A stretch of DNA of 6,611 nucleotides, taken from NCBI GenBank assembly GCA_036388295.1, contig DASVSC010000142.1, positions 1 to 6,611 on the forward strand, in the 5' to 3' direction. The notes beneath the pieces were generated by a model. It saw nothing but the letters and a program-made list of their open reading frames with translations, did no database searches and was not told the DNA's origin. Positions 1 through 6,539 of the stretch are shown here, in pieces (position 1 is the stretch's first letter; each line of letters opens with the position of its first letter). The DNA comes from RYN-431 sp036388295. GTDB taxonomy: Bacteria > Planctomycetota > Phycisphaerae > Tepidisphaerales > Tepidisphaeraceae. Both the position numbers and the translations under genes were made by a program.

Positions 1-804
1 CAGGCCGAGCTGGCCCCGCGCGACGTGGTCTCGCGGGCGATCGTCGAGCAGATCCGCAAAACGCACTTCACGCACGTCTTCCTCGACGTGCGGCACTTGC
101 CGACCGATCCGTTCCGCGCCCGCTTCCCGCAGTTGGCCCGCTTGTGCGAGGAGTTCGAGATTGACGTGGCGAAGGACCTGATCCCGATCCACCCGGCCAC
201 GCATTACATGATCGGCGGCGTGGACGCCGACTATCTCGGCCGGACCAGCCTCAGCGGCCTCTACGCCGTCGGCGAAGCCAGCTGCAGCGGCCTGCATGGG
301 GCCAACCGGCTGGCCAGCAATTCATTGCTGGAAGGCCTCGTCTTCGGCGCCCGCGCCGGCACCCACGCGGCCGCGCAGGCGCATGAGGAGAAGCTGGTCT
401 TTCCGATCGAACTGGAACACCAGATCGCCCGCAGCCAGAAGACCGAACTGGACGTCACCGACGTCAAAAGCTCATTGCGCAGCGTGATGTGGCGCAACGT
501 CGGCATCGAGCGCGACGGCGAACGGCTGACCGAAACGCGCGAGATCATCGCCTTCTGGTGCCGGTATGTGATGGACAAGGCGTTCCTGCCGGTGATCGGC
601 GCGGAGGCGGCGGTGGCGGGGTGGGAACTGCAGAACATGCTGACGGCCGCGTACTTGGTGACGGCCGCGGCGCACGCGCGCACGGAATCGCGGGGCACGC
701 ACTACCGGTCCGACTTCCCCAAGCGCGACGACCTGCATTGGAAGCTGCACCTGCAGTGGCGTCGCCCGATGGAAACGCCGTTCCCGGCGGCAGTGGGCAC
801 GTGA
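1..804 (+). CDS. nadB: L-aspartate oxidase, C-terminal part (5' end outside window)
   Basis: This FAD enzyme oxidises L-aspartate to iminoaspartate, the first step of de novo NAD synthesis; NadA then makes quinolinate. It is cytoplasmic. The frame is open from base 1, so the N-terminal half (Rossmann FAD motif) lies outside; 267 residues are visible of the roughly 530-550 usual for the family. Residues 3-8 read ELAPRD, a NadB/flavoprotein motif. Residues 64-69 (HPATHY) are followed by the C-terminal FAD-contact block GEASCSGLHGANRLASNS (91-108); Arg103 in it corresponds to the active-site arginine of E. coli NadB (Arg386). The C-terminal helical domain ends with RTESRGTHYRSDFP (227-240), typical of the family. 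GTG at position 25 is internal to this frame and not the true start. The TGA stop at 802-804 lies 31 bp from the end of the convergent protease gene. Succinate dehydrogenase or fumarate reductase flavoproteins share the fold, but the GLHGANRLASNS form favours NadB. Confidence 0.95.
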   Translation, partial: QAELAPRDVVSRAIVEQIRKTHFTHVFLDVRHLPTDPFRARFPQLARLCEEFEIDVAKDLIPIHPATHYMIGGVDADYLGRTSLSGLYAVGEASCSGLHGANRLASNSLLEGLVFGARAGTHAAAQAHEEKLVFPIELEHQIARSQKTELDVTDVKSSLRSVMWRNVGIERDGERLTETREIIAFWCRYVMDKAFLPVIGAEAAVAGWELQNMLTAAYLVTAAAHARTESRGTHYRSDFPKRDDLHWKLHLQWRRPMETPFPAAVGT

Positions 805-835
805 CGCACTGGAAGCGCGATCGGCACGTCAGCCG

Positions 836-2827
836 CTAAAGATTCCGCTCCGCAATGCTCACGCCGCTGCCGTTGTAGTAGGCATACCGGAAGACGCCGG
901 CGGTGTTGTCGACCACGCCACTGGCGAAGCGGCCGGCGGACCCGTGCAGGCGTTCGAGGGACCACGTTCCCGCGTCCGACTCGGCAACCAGCAGGGCGTT
1001 CTGACGCTTGTCGTAGTACAGCACGCTCGGCTGGTCCGCGCCGCCGAAGTAGAGGGTCGAGAACAACCCCGTCGCGCCACGGCTGGCCACGGTCTTCGTT
1101 GTCCACCGGCGGCCTGAGAAATTGGCAACCTTCAGGTTCGCGGGATGGGCGTCGTAGTAGCTGATCCACGGCTGGTTGTTGTCGGTGCTGAAGGCGGTCG
1201 ACACGTACGCGACGCCGCGTGTGCTCTTGTCGATGATCGTGTTGGACCAGGTGTTGCGGCGCGGGTCCATCTGCGAATAACCGACCCAGCCGTGGGTGGA
1301 ATCCTCGTACGCCACGCCGACACGACCCTTGGCGTCGACGGCGGCGCTGGAGTAGCGGCCGACGTCGCCGGCGGTGGCGATGCTGGTGATCGTCCAGTTG
1401 CCGTTGAAGTCGCGGCGGGCGGCCCGCAGGTCGCCGCTGGTCTTGCGGTAATACGTCACTAGCGCGTTGCCGTTCCGGTCGAACACCAGCGACGGGTAAG
1501 CGCCGGTGGAGTTCTTGGCGTCGATGGTGGTGCGCTGCCAGGCCGTCCCGTCGTAGCGGGCGTATTCGAGGTCGCCGTTCGTGCCGTCGAAATAGGCGAC
1601 GGCCGGCTGGCCCTGCGGGTCGACCGCGAGCGACAGGTAATAGCCCATGTACGGGAGCGTGTTATCGATCGTCTGCGTCGGCGACCATTGGCCGGCCACT
1701 GAACGCGTCGCGTACTTCATCGTGCCGGCGCGGGCATCGTAATACGCGAAGTGGGTGACGCCCTGGGCATCGACGGCCAGCGAACTCTGGTTCCCGAACT
1801 GGCCGAGCGACAGCTGCTGGGCGGTATTGCCGGGCTTACGGGCGCGGGTCAGGTTCAGTGCGTTGAGCAGGTCGAGGCGCGGGTAGGTGAGGAAGCTGTA
1901 GTTGCCGGTGCGTGCGCCGCCGTCAAACGTGGCGACGCCGCTGGCGCGCAGGATCGACAGCGTGTCGGCCGGCGTGAGCGTGGGGTCGATGTTGCGCATC
2001 AGCACGACCGCACCGCTGACGACCGGGGCGGAGAAGCTGGTGCCTTCGACCAGGCCGTAACTGCCGCCGAGGAGCGTGGTCTGCACTTCCTCGCCCGGCG
2101 CGAGCAGCGCCAGGGCCGGCCCCCGGCGGGACTGGCCGGCAACGCGGTTATTGAGCCCGACGGCCCCGACCGAAACGACACTCGGATCGGCGGCGGGGGT
2201 GTTAATTCCTTGATTGGACGTCAGCCCGCCATTGCCGGCCGCGGCGACCAGCGTGACGCCCGCGTCGCGCAGGGCGACGATTTCGTCGCCGTAAACGGTG
2301 CTGACGGTCGGCTCATTGTACGAGCCGGTGCCGTAGGAGATGTTCACGACGGTGATGCCGAACTCTTCGCGGTGGTCAATGACCCACTTGAGGGCTTCTT
2401 CGATGCGAGCGTCGGGAACGGAGTCGGTGCCGTCGCTGCCGTCGACGCGCAGGGCGACCAGTTTGGCGTCGGGCGCGATGCCCTGATAGCTGCTGCCGCC
2501 CGCCGGGGAGGCGGCGATAATGCCGGCGACTTCCGTGCCGTGGCCGAAAACGTCGTCGATCGGGTCGGAGTCGTCGTCGGCGAAGTCGTAGCCGCCGACG
2601 ACTTTGAATCCGGGCCCGAACCCGCCGCCGAGCGCGGGGTGGGTGTAATCAATGCCCGAATCGATCACCGCGACGGTCTGACCGGCCCCGGTGGCGCTCG
2701 GAAACGCGGTCGCGGCGGCCTCGAAGCGAATTTGGGCGCCGGCGGCGCCGAAGCCATTCGCGCTCAACACCTTCCGCGCTTCAAGCGGTTCAATCAAAGG
2801 ACGACGGTACGGCGGCGGGTAGGGCAT
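836..2827 (-). CDS. Subtilisin-family (S8) serine protease with LEPR-XLL-like N-terminus and C-terminal beta-propeller repeats
   Basis: Predicted exported or surface endopeptidase of 663 residues. Residues 13-23 (EPLEARKVLSA) resemble the planctomycete LEPR-XLL N-terminal motif (consensus LEPRxLLSA). The S8 domain spans about 45-325 with a complete triad: Asp56 (VIDSGID), His96 (GHGTEVAG) and Ser264 (EGTSFSAP), plus oxyanion Asn199 (AAAGNGG). Asp56 is so near the N-terminus that no I9-type propeptide fits. Residues 348-663 form seven repeats of about 48 residues with core S-L-A-V-D-x-x-G-x-x-x-x-A-Y-Y-D, then a G-D-L-x-Y-A strand and an aromatic W-x-x-x-x-I strand. No hydrophobic signal peptide or membrane helix is visible. 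ATG at 2827 begins the frame and lies just before the LEPR-XLL-like motif, which supports it; no Shine-Dalgarno is evident. Stop is TAG. The physiological substrate is unknown. The gene lies 103 bp downstream of the ApgM-like gene and could be co-transcribed or use its own promoter. Confidence 0.93.
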   Translation of the reverse strand: MPYPPPYRRPLIEPLEARKVLSANGFGAAGAQIRFEAAATAFPSATGAGQTVAVIDSGIDYTHPALGGGFGPGFKVVGGYDFADDDSDPIDDVFGHGTEVAGIIAASPAGGSSYQGIAPDAKLVALRVDGSDGTDSVPDARIEEALKWVIDHREEFGITVVNISYGTGSYNEPTVSTVYGDEIVALRDAGVTLVAAAGNGGLTSNQGINTPAADPSVVSVGAVGLNNRVAGQSRRGPALALLAPGEEVQTTLLGGSYGLVEGTSFSAPVVSGAVVLMRNIDPTLTPADTLSILRASGVATFDGGARTGNYSFLTYPRLDLLNALNLTRARKPGNTAQQLSLGQFGNQSSLAVDAQGVTHFAYYDARAGTMKYATRSVAGQWSPTQTIDNTLPYMGYYLSLAVDPQGQPAVAYFDGTNGDLEYARYDGTAWQRTTIDAKNSTGAYPSLVFDRNGNALVTYYRKTSGDLRAARRDFNGNWTITSIATAGDVGRYSSAAVDAKGRVGVAYEDSTHGWVGYSQMDPRRNTWSNTIIDKSTRGVAYVSTAFSTDNNQPWISYYDAHPANLKVANFSGRRWTTKTVASRGATGLFSTLYFGGADQPSVLYYDKRQNALLVAESDAGTWSLERLHGSAGRFASGVVDNTAGVFRYAYYNGSGVSIAERNL
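839..1786 (-). repeat. Seven protein-level repeats, probable seven-bladed beta-propeller of the protease
   Basis: This is a repeat in the encoded protein, not in the DNA. Units begin near residues 348, 398, 445, 493, 542, 590 and 635, a spacing of 45-50. Each has an S-x-A-V-D-x-x-G strand, an A-Y-Y-D strand, a G-D-L-x-Y-A strand and, in units 1-6, a W-x-x-x-x-I strand. The seventh unit stops after G-V-S-I-A-E and lacks the last strand. Residues about 335-345 (TAQQLSLGQFG), just before unit 1, resemble the end of a unit and could close the ring in the velcro fashion known for propellers. The consensus resembles the repeats (HISYYDxxNGDLKYA type) seen in many bacterial and archaeal surface proteins. 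The fold is inferred from periodicity. Confidence 0.75.
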
Positions 2828-2891
2828 GAGTGGTCACGGTCGCGACAGTTCGAACGGCAATTGTCGGGATAAGCGACATAGATCGCCCCCC

Positions 2892-2897
2892 ACTATA
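2892..2897 (-). promoter_or_regulatory. Possible -10 element upstream of the S8 protease gene
   Basis: Read on the minus strand this is TATAGT, five of six matches to the sigma70 -10 consensus, about 65 nt before the protease ATG in the 103-bp gap after the ApgM-like gene. The -35 partner is poor (TGGCCG at 16-bp spacing), so this is only a candidate. The rest of the gap (2828-2930) holds a small possible hairpin (CGACA/TGTCG arms around GTTCGAAC) and no gene. Confidence 0.25.
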
Positions 2898-2930
2898 TGG
2901 CGTCGCCCAGAGTCGGCCATTACACCTTTA

Positions 2931-4103
2931 TTAAACCGACTTTACTCCAAGAAAAGCCGGCATCAGTCGGTCGCCCTGGGCGAACGGTGTGCCGTGCCTA
3001 GCCTGGATTTCGTCGTAGGCGTCGGCCGCGCCACGGGGCACGCCCGTGCCGGCCATGGCATACAACGTCGGGGCGTAACCGTGTTTACGCGTCGCGACGT
3101 TCGTCGGATGGTCCGGGAGTACCAAAATCCGCCACGATTCATTTTGCCGCAGCGCCGCCAGCACCGGGCCGACCACGTGACGGTCGATAGCCTCGATGGC
3201 CGCGATTTTCGTCCCGACGTCCGCCTGGTGCGACGCTTCATCCGGCGATTCGATATGACTGAGGACCAGGTCGAACTTCTGGAGCGCCGCGCAGGTCGCG
3301 ACGCCTTGGCCGGCGTAGTCGGTGTCGTGGAAGCTGGTCATGCCGGGGACGTCGATCACGCCCCAGCCGAGCAGGTTCGCCAGGCCGCGCAGCAGGTCGA
3401 CGCCGCTGATCATCGCGCCGCCGCTGACGCCGAAGCGCTCGGCAAAAGTCGGCATCGCGGGCGGATGCCCCTGGCCCCAGAGCCAGATTTGACTGGCGGC
3501 CCCCGCGTCGGCGGCGGCAAGCGTTTGCTGCGACCGCCGCATCATCTCCCGCAGCACGTCCGCCCCTTCGCCCGTCGGCAGCCAGCGGTCCAGCGACTCG
3601 TCCAGCATTTCGTGCGGCGGCTTGGTCTTAACGTCGAACGCCTGCCCGCCGCGGTAGACCAGCAGATTGCGGTACGACACGCCGCTGTGCAGTTCGAAGC
3701 CGGGCAGCATGTCGCCGGACCGCACCAGCACGTCGATCAGCCGCCGGGCCTCGGCGTCCGGAATGCCGCCGGCGGAATGGTCTTTCATCAGGCCGTCGGC
3801 GGTCGTGACGAAGTTGCATCGGAAGACCCAGTCGGTCGGCGACAGCGGAATCCGCTGCGCCGCGGCTTCGAGTGGCGCGCGGCCGGTGTGGTAGACGGCC
3901 GGGTCGTAGCCGAGCAGCGTCATCGTGGCGACGTCGCTGCCGCTTTCGAAGCCTTCGGGCACTGTGCGCACAGTGCCGAGTTGGCCCATGCGCGCGATCT
4001 CGTCCATGTTCGGCGTGTGCGCCGCTTGCAACGGCGTGCGCCCGCCGAGCTGGGGCAACGGGTCGTCGGCGGCGCCGTCGGGGATGATGATCGCGTATTT
4101 CAT
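2931..4103 (-). CDS. ApgM-type cofactor-independent phosphoglycerate mutase family protein; likely homoserine kinase
   Basis: A 390-residue cytoplasmic member of the alkaline-phosphatase superfamily, close to the usual ApgM length of about 400. It starts MKYAIIIPDGAAD, with metal ligand Asp9. The nucleophilic Ser56 lies in GSDVATMTLLGYDP (55-68). Later ligands fit the two-metal pattern: Asp288 and His292 (ESPDEASH), Asp331-His332 (LPDHPTN) and His341. The family includes archaeal-type phosphoglycerate mutases (3-phosphoglycerate to 2-phosphoglycerate) and a bacterial subgroup proposed to be homoserine kinase (TIGR02535, as I recall it), converting homoserine plus ATP to O-phosphohomoserine for threonine synthesis. 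The next gene upstream on the same strand is homoserine dehydrogenase, which favours the kinase role. That assignment is inference; the fold and metal site are read directly. ATG at 4103 opens on the canonical first beta strand; no clear Shine-Dalgarno. Stop is TAA. The 228-bp gap to hom is largely filled by a repeat element. Confidence 0.9.
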   Translation of the reverse strand: MKYAIIIPDGAADDPLPQLGGRTPLQAAHTPNMDEIARMGQLGTVRTVPEGFESGSDVATMTLLGYDPAVYHTGRAPLEAAAQRIPLSPTDWVFRCNFVTTADGLMKDHSAGGIPDAEARRLIDVLVRSGDMLPGFELHSGVSYRNLLVYRGGQAFDVKTKPPHEMLDESLDRWLPTGEGADVLREMMRRSQQTLAAADAGAASQIWLWGQGHPPAMPTFAERFGVSGGAMISGVDLLRGLANLLGWGVIDVPGMTSFHDTDYAGQGVATCAALQKFDLVLSHIESPDEASHQADVGTKIAAIEAIDRHVVGPVLAALRQNESWRILVLPDHPTNVATRKHGYAPTLYAMAGTGVPRGAADAYDEIQARHGTPFAQGDRLMPAFLGVKSV

Positions 4104-4150
4104 GGTCTGATCTTATTCGTCGGCCGTCTTGAGGATTCGAAGGGCGGATT

Positions 4151-4316
4151 CACCACGGAGACACGGAGGCACGGAGAAGAAAAAAGGCAGAAAGTCCGGC
4201 AGATATTTGGCTGTTAGCACACAACAAAGATGCCGTTGCTCATCCGTGCAGTCAGCTAGTCAGCGAAATACTTGATTCGTTCTCTTCCTCTCCTCTTTCT
4301 CCGTGTCTCCGTGGTG
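4151..4316. repeat. MITE-like intergenic element with 18-bp perfect terminal inverted repeats
   Basis: The left end, CACCACGGAGACACGGAG (4151-4168), is matched exactly in inverted orientation at 4299-4316. The left arm is built of octamers CCACGGAG, ACACGGAG and GCACGGAG (4153-4176) and runs into a purine tract (AAGAAAAAAGG); the right arm has only two octamers, followed by the matching pyrimidine tract. The interior (about 4181-4290) is less GC-rich than the genes around it, contains the direct repeat AGTCAGCT/AGTCAGCG (4250-4265) and has no convincing gene. The element begins 15 bp after the hom stop and ends 47 bp before the ApgM-like ATG. No target-site duplication is visible. Similar CCACGGAGACACGGAG sequences are, to my recollection, dispersed in many environmental bacterial genomes. 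It may be a small mobile or palindromic repeat and would form a long hairpin in a hom/ApgM transcript. Confidence 0.75.
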
Positions 4317-4331
4317 TATCTACTCTGCCAA

Positions 4332-5657
4332 TTATTCCCCAAACTCCGCCGGCCGGTCGAAGATCGGCCAGACGACGGTGCCGGCATCGACGTGCGGCTG
4401 GCGGTCGATTTCCGCCACGGCCGCCGCTACGGCGCGTCGGGGCGTTTCGTGCGTGGTCACCACGATCGGCACGCTGATGCCCGCGTGCGTCTCGCGCTGC
4501 TGCACGCCCTGCAGGCTGACGCCGTGGCGGCCGAGGGTGTCGGTGATGCGCGCCAGCACGCCGGGCTGGTCCTGCACGCTCATGCGCAAGTAAAAGCGCG
4601 AGACGAAGTCGTCGTGCGACAGCGTGCGGGCGGGCGGCAGAGCGCCGGGGTAGACGTTCAGGCGTTCGAACGCGTGCGGGATGGTGCCCATCGCCACGCC
4701 GATGATGTCGGCCACCACGGCGCTGGCGGTCGGCGATTGGCCGGCGCCGCGGCCGTAGAAGAACTGGTGGCCGATGGCGTGGCCGTAGACGCTGATGGCG
4801 TTGAACCCGCCGTTCACGTCGGCGAGCAGGTCGCCCTGGTGGACCAGCGTCGGGCTGACGCGCAGATCGAGCCCGCCGATGGTGCGTTCGCCGATCGCCA
4901 GCAGCTTAATGGCGTAGCCGAGCTGTTCGGCGTTGCGGATGTCTTCGGCCTTGAGTTTTTCGATGCCGGTCACGTCGATGTCGGCTTCGCTGACTTGTTC
5001 GTTGAACGCCAGAGTGGCGAGGATGGCCAGCTTCTGGGCTGTGTCGCGGCCGCTGACGTCCATGGTCGGGTCGGCCTCGGCGAAGCCGATTTTCTGCGCC
5101 TCGGCGAGGGCGTCCTGGTAGACCCATCCGTGCTGGGTCATCTGCGTGAGGATGTAGTTGCACGTGCCGTTGATGATGCCGATCAGGCCGTCGATGCGGT
5201 TGCCGACCAGGCCGCGGGTGAGGGCGTCGATGATCGGGATGCCGCCGCCGCAGCTGGCTTCGAAGCCGATGCTGACGCCCTGCGCTTTGGCGAGCCCGAA
5301 CAGTTCCGCCCCGTGCGCGGCCAGCAGGGCTTTGTTGGCGGTGACGACGTGCTTGCCGGCTTTCAGGGCCGCGGCGGTGTATTCGCCCGCGACGCCGGTG
5401 CCGCCCATGACTTCGACGACGATGGCCACCTTCGGGTCGGTCACGGCCGTCATCGCGTCGGCGGTGACGTTGTGTGCGCCGCTGAGGTCGGCATGGCGGT
5501 CGAGATTTCGGCAGACGACGTGGCGAACGATGGGCGTCAGGCCGGTGCGTTGCCGCAGCAGGTCGGCCTGTTCGTCCAGGATCTTCAGCACGCCGCGCCC
5601 GACGACGCCCGCGCCCAGCAGGGCGATTCCGACCGACGTGTCTGCTTGAGTGGCCAT
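4332..5657 (-). CDS. hom: Homoserine dehydrogenase with C-terminal ACT domain
   Basis: This enzyme reduces L-aspartate 4-semialdehyde to L-homoserine with NAD(P)H, the branch point to threonine and methionine. It is cytoplasmic, 441 residues, normal for the monofunctional ACT-containing form. The Rossmann motif is GAGVVGRG (15-22). VVTANKALLA (104-113) and GTCNYIL (164-170) are family signatures. The catalytic block AEADPTMDVSGRDTAQK (193-209) supplies Glu194, Asp205 and Lys209, matching Glu208, Asp219 and Lys223 of yeast homoserine dehydrogenase. Residues about 355-430 (FYLRMSVQDQPGVLARIT onward) form the ACT domain, which in this family binds threonine for feedback inhibition. I chose ATG at 5657 because it lies 8 residues before the Rossmann strand; the frame stays open to 5774, but that 39-residue extension is Pro/Arg-rich and overlaps the divergent promoter region. 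Stop is TAA. No aspartokinase domain is fused. The ApgM-like gene lies downstream on the same strand. Confidence 0.96.
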   Translation of the reverse strand: MATQADTSVGIALLGAGVVGRGVLKILDEQADLLRQRTGLTPIVRHVVCRNLDRHADLSGAHNVTADAMTAVTDPKVAIVVEVMGGTGVAGEYTAAALKAGKHVVTANKALLAAHGAELFGLAKAQGVSIGFEASCGGGIPIIDALTRGLVGNRIDGLIGIINGTCNYILTQMTQHGWVYQDALAEAQKIGFAEADPTMDVSGRDTAQKLAILATLAFNEQVSEADIDVTGIEKLKAEDIRNAEQLGYAIKLLAIGERTIGGLDLRVSPTLVHQGDLLADVNGGFNAISVYGHAIGHQFFYGRGAGQSPTASAVVADIIGVAMGTIPHAFERLNVYPGALPPARTLSHDDFVSRFYLRMSVQDQPGVLARITDTLGRHGVSLQGVQQRETHAGISVPIVVTTHETPRRAVAAAVAEIDRQPHVDAGTVVWPIFDRPAEFGE

Positions 5658-5717
5658 GCGAGGCGGCCGAATGTAGCCGCACGGCCGGGGCTTGCATAGC
5701 GCCACGACCGGGCCGAT

Positions 5718-5746
5718 TTGACGCCCCCGACTGGGCCCTTTACCAT
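5718..5746 (+). promoter_or_regulatory. Candidate sigma70-type promoter for the metallophosphoesterase gene
   Basis: A -35 hexamer TTGACG (5718-5723; five of six) is separated by exactly 17 bp from a -10 hexamer TACCAT (5741-5746; four of six). Transcription would start near 5753, leaving a leader of about 24 nt before the TTG start codon at 5777. It lies in the 119-bp gap (5658-5776) between the divergent hom and phosphoesterase genes. No equally good promoter is visible for hom; on the minus strand a TACATT lies about 13 nt before its ATG but has no good -35. Confidence 0.45.
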
Positions 5747-5776
5747 CGCCCGATTCCCGGCCCGGGGCACACACAG

Positions 5777-6526
5777 TTGTTTGCGATCATCAGCGATATT
5801 CACGGTAATCTCGAAGCCCTCACGGTCGTGTTGGCGGAAATCGAGCGGCGCAAGATCGACAACGTCCTGTGCCTGGGCGACATCGTCGGCTACGGCCCCA
5901 ACCCCATGGAATGCCTGGACCTGGTCGCCAAGCACGCCAAGGCGGCCCTGATGGGCAATCACGACTTTGCCGTCCTGTTCGAACCGTTCAACTTCAACCA
6001 GGGCGCCGAGCAGGCCTGCTTCTGGACGCGTCGGCAGTTCGAGGAAGACCCGGACCCGAAGCGCCGGGCCGAGCGGTGGAAGTTCATCGGCAACCTGCCC
6101 GTGCGCATTCGCACGAACGATTTCGTCGCCACCCACGCCAGCCCGCGTCGGCCGATCAACGAGTACATTTTTCCGGACGACATTTACACGAACCCAGGCA
6201 AGTTCCACAGCATTTTCGAAAAGTTCGAAAAGGTCTGCTTCGTCGGCCACACGCACGTGCCGGGCGTGTTCCTGGAAGGCCCCGACTTCTACAGCCCGGA
6301 CGAGTTGGATTACCGCTTCGAGTTCACGGACGAGAAAGCGATCGTCAACGTCGGCAGCGTCGGCCAGCCGCGCGACCGCGACCCGCGTGCCAGCTTCGTC
6401 GTCGTCGACGAAAACATCGTCAACTTCGTCCGGCTGGACTACGACATCCAAACCACGGTCCGGAAAGTGCACGCGGTGGACGACCTGGATAATTTTCTCG
6501 GCGATCGACTGCTGGATGGAAGATGA
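5777..6526 (+). CDS. Calcineurin-like metallophosphoesterase (YfcE/MJ0936-like family)
   Basis: A 249-residue, probably cytoplasmic, dimetal phosphoesterase. All the family motifs are present in order: SDIHGN with Asp7 and His9; LGDIVGYGP with Asp35; GNHD with Asn61 and His62; THASP with His120; and GHTHVPG with His158 and His160. A late NVGSVGQPRDRDPRASF segment (191-207) matches the compact bacterial subgroup related to YfcE and MJ0936, which act on phosphodiesters or small phosphomonoesters in vitro. The true substrate cannot be read from sequence. The start is TTG at 5777, immediately before the first beta strand (FAIISDIHGN); no in-frame ATG or GTG lies nearby upstream, and the strand must start here to give the canonical N-terminus. 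GGGG at 5764-5767 is the only, weak, ribosome-binding candidate. The gene is divergent from hom and followed 13 bp after its TGA stop by a perfect inverted repeat. Confidence 0.93.
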   Translation: MFAIISDIHGNLEALTVVLAEIERRKIDNVLCLGDIVGYGPNPMECLDLVAKHAKAALMGNHDFAVLFEPFNFNQGAEQACFWTRRQFEEDPDPKRRAERWKFIGNLPVRIRTNDFVATHASPRRPINEYIFPDDIYTNPGKFHSIFEKFEKVCFVGHTHVPGVFLEGPDFYSPDELDYRFEFTDEKAIVNVGSVGQPRDRDPRASFVVVDENIVNFVRLDYDIQTTVRKVHAVDDLDNFLGDRLLDGR

Positions 6527-6539
6527 ACGAGCAGTGGGA

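Noticed and set aside
802..831. Possible bidirectional terminator between nadB and the protease (TGACG/CGTCA arms)
   Set aside because: Only a 5-bp stem with a loop of about 20 nt and no T-tract on either strand.
1751..2872. Long open frame on the plus strand opposite the protease gene
   Set aside because: It mirrors the codons of the S8 gene; the translation is Gly/Ala/Val/Arg-rich with no motif. High GC reduces stop codons in this antisense frame.
2826..4217. 463-codon plus-strand open frame opposite the ApgM-like gene
   Set aside because: Low-complexity Arg/Ala/Val/His-rich translation with no recognisable domain, fully antisense to a clearly conserved enzyme.
4272..5699. 475-codon plus-strand open frame opposite hom
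   Set aside because: Asp/Ala/Val/Gly-rich antisense shadow; hom has all catalytic motifs in the other strand.
5658..5700. Hairpin or operator before hom (GCGGC/GCCGC and CGGCCG repeats)
   Set aside because: Short GC-only stems are expected by chance at this base composition; no recognisable operator or T-box/threonine leader is present.
5658..5774. 39-residue N-terminal extension of homoserine dehydrogenase
   Set aside because: Pro/Arg/Gly-rich, unlike the family N-terminus, and overlaps the candidate divergent promoter; ATG at 5657 gives the normal length.
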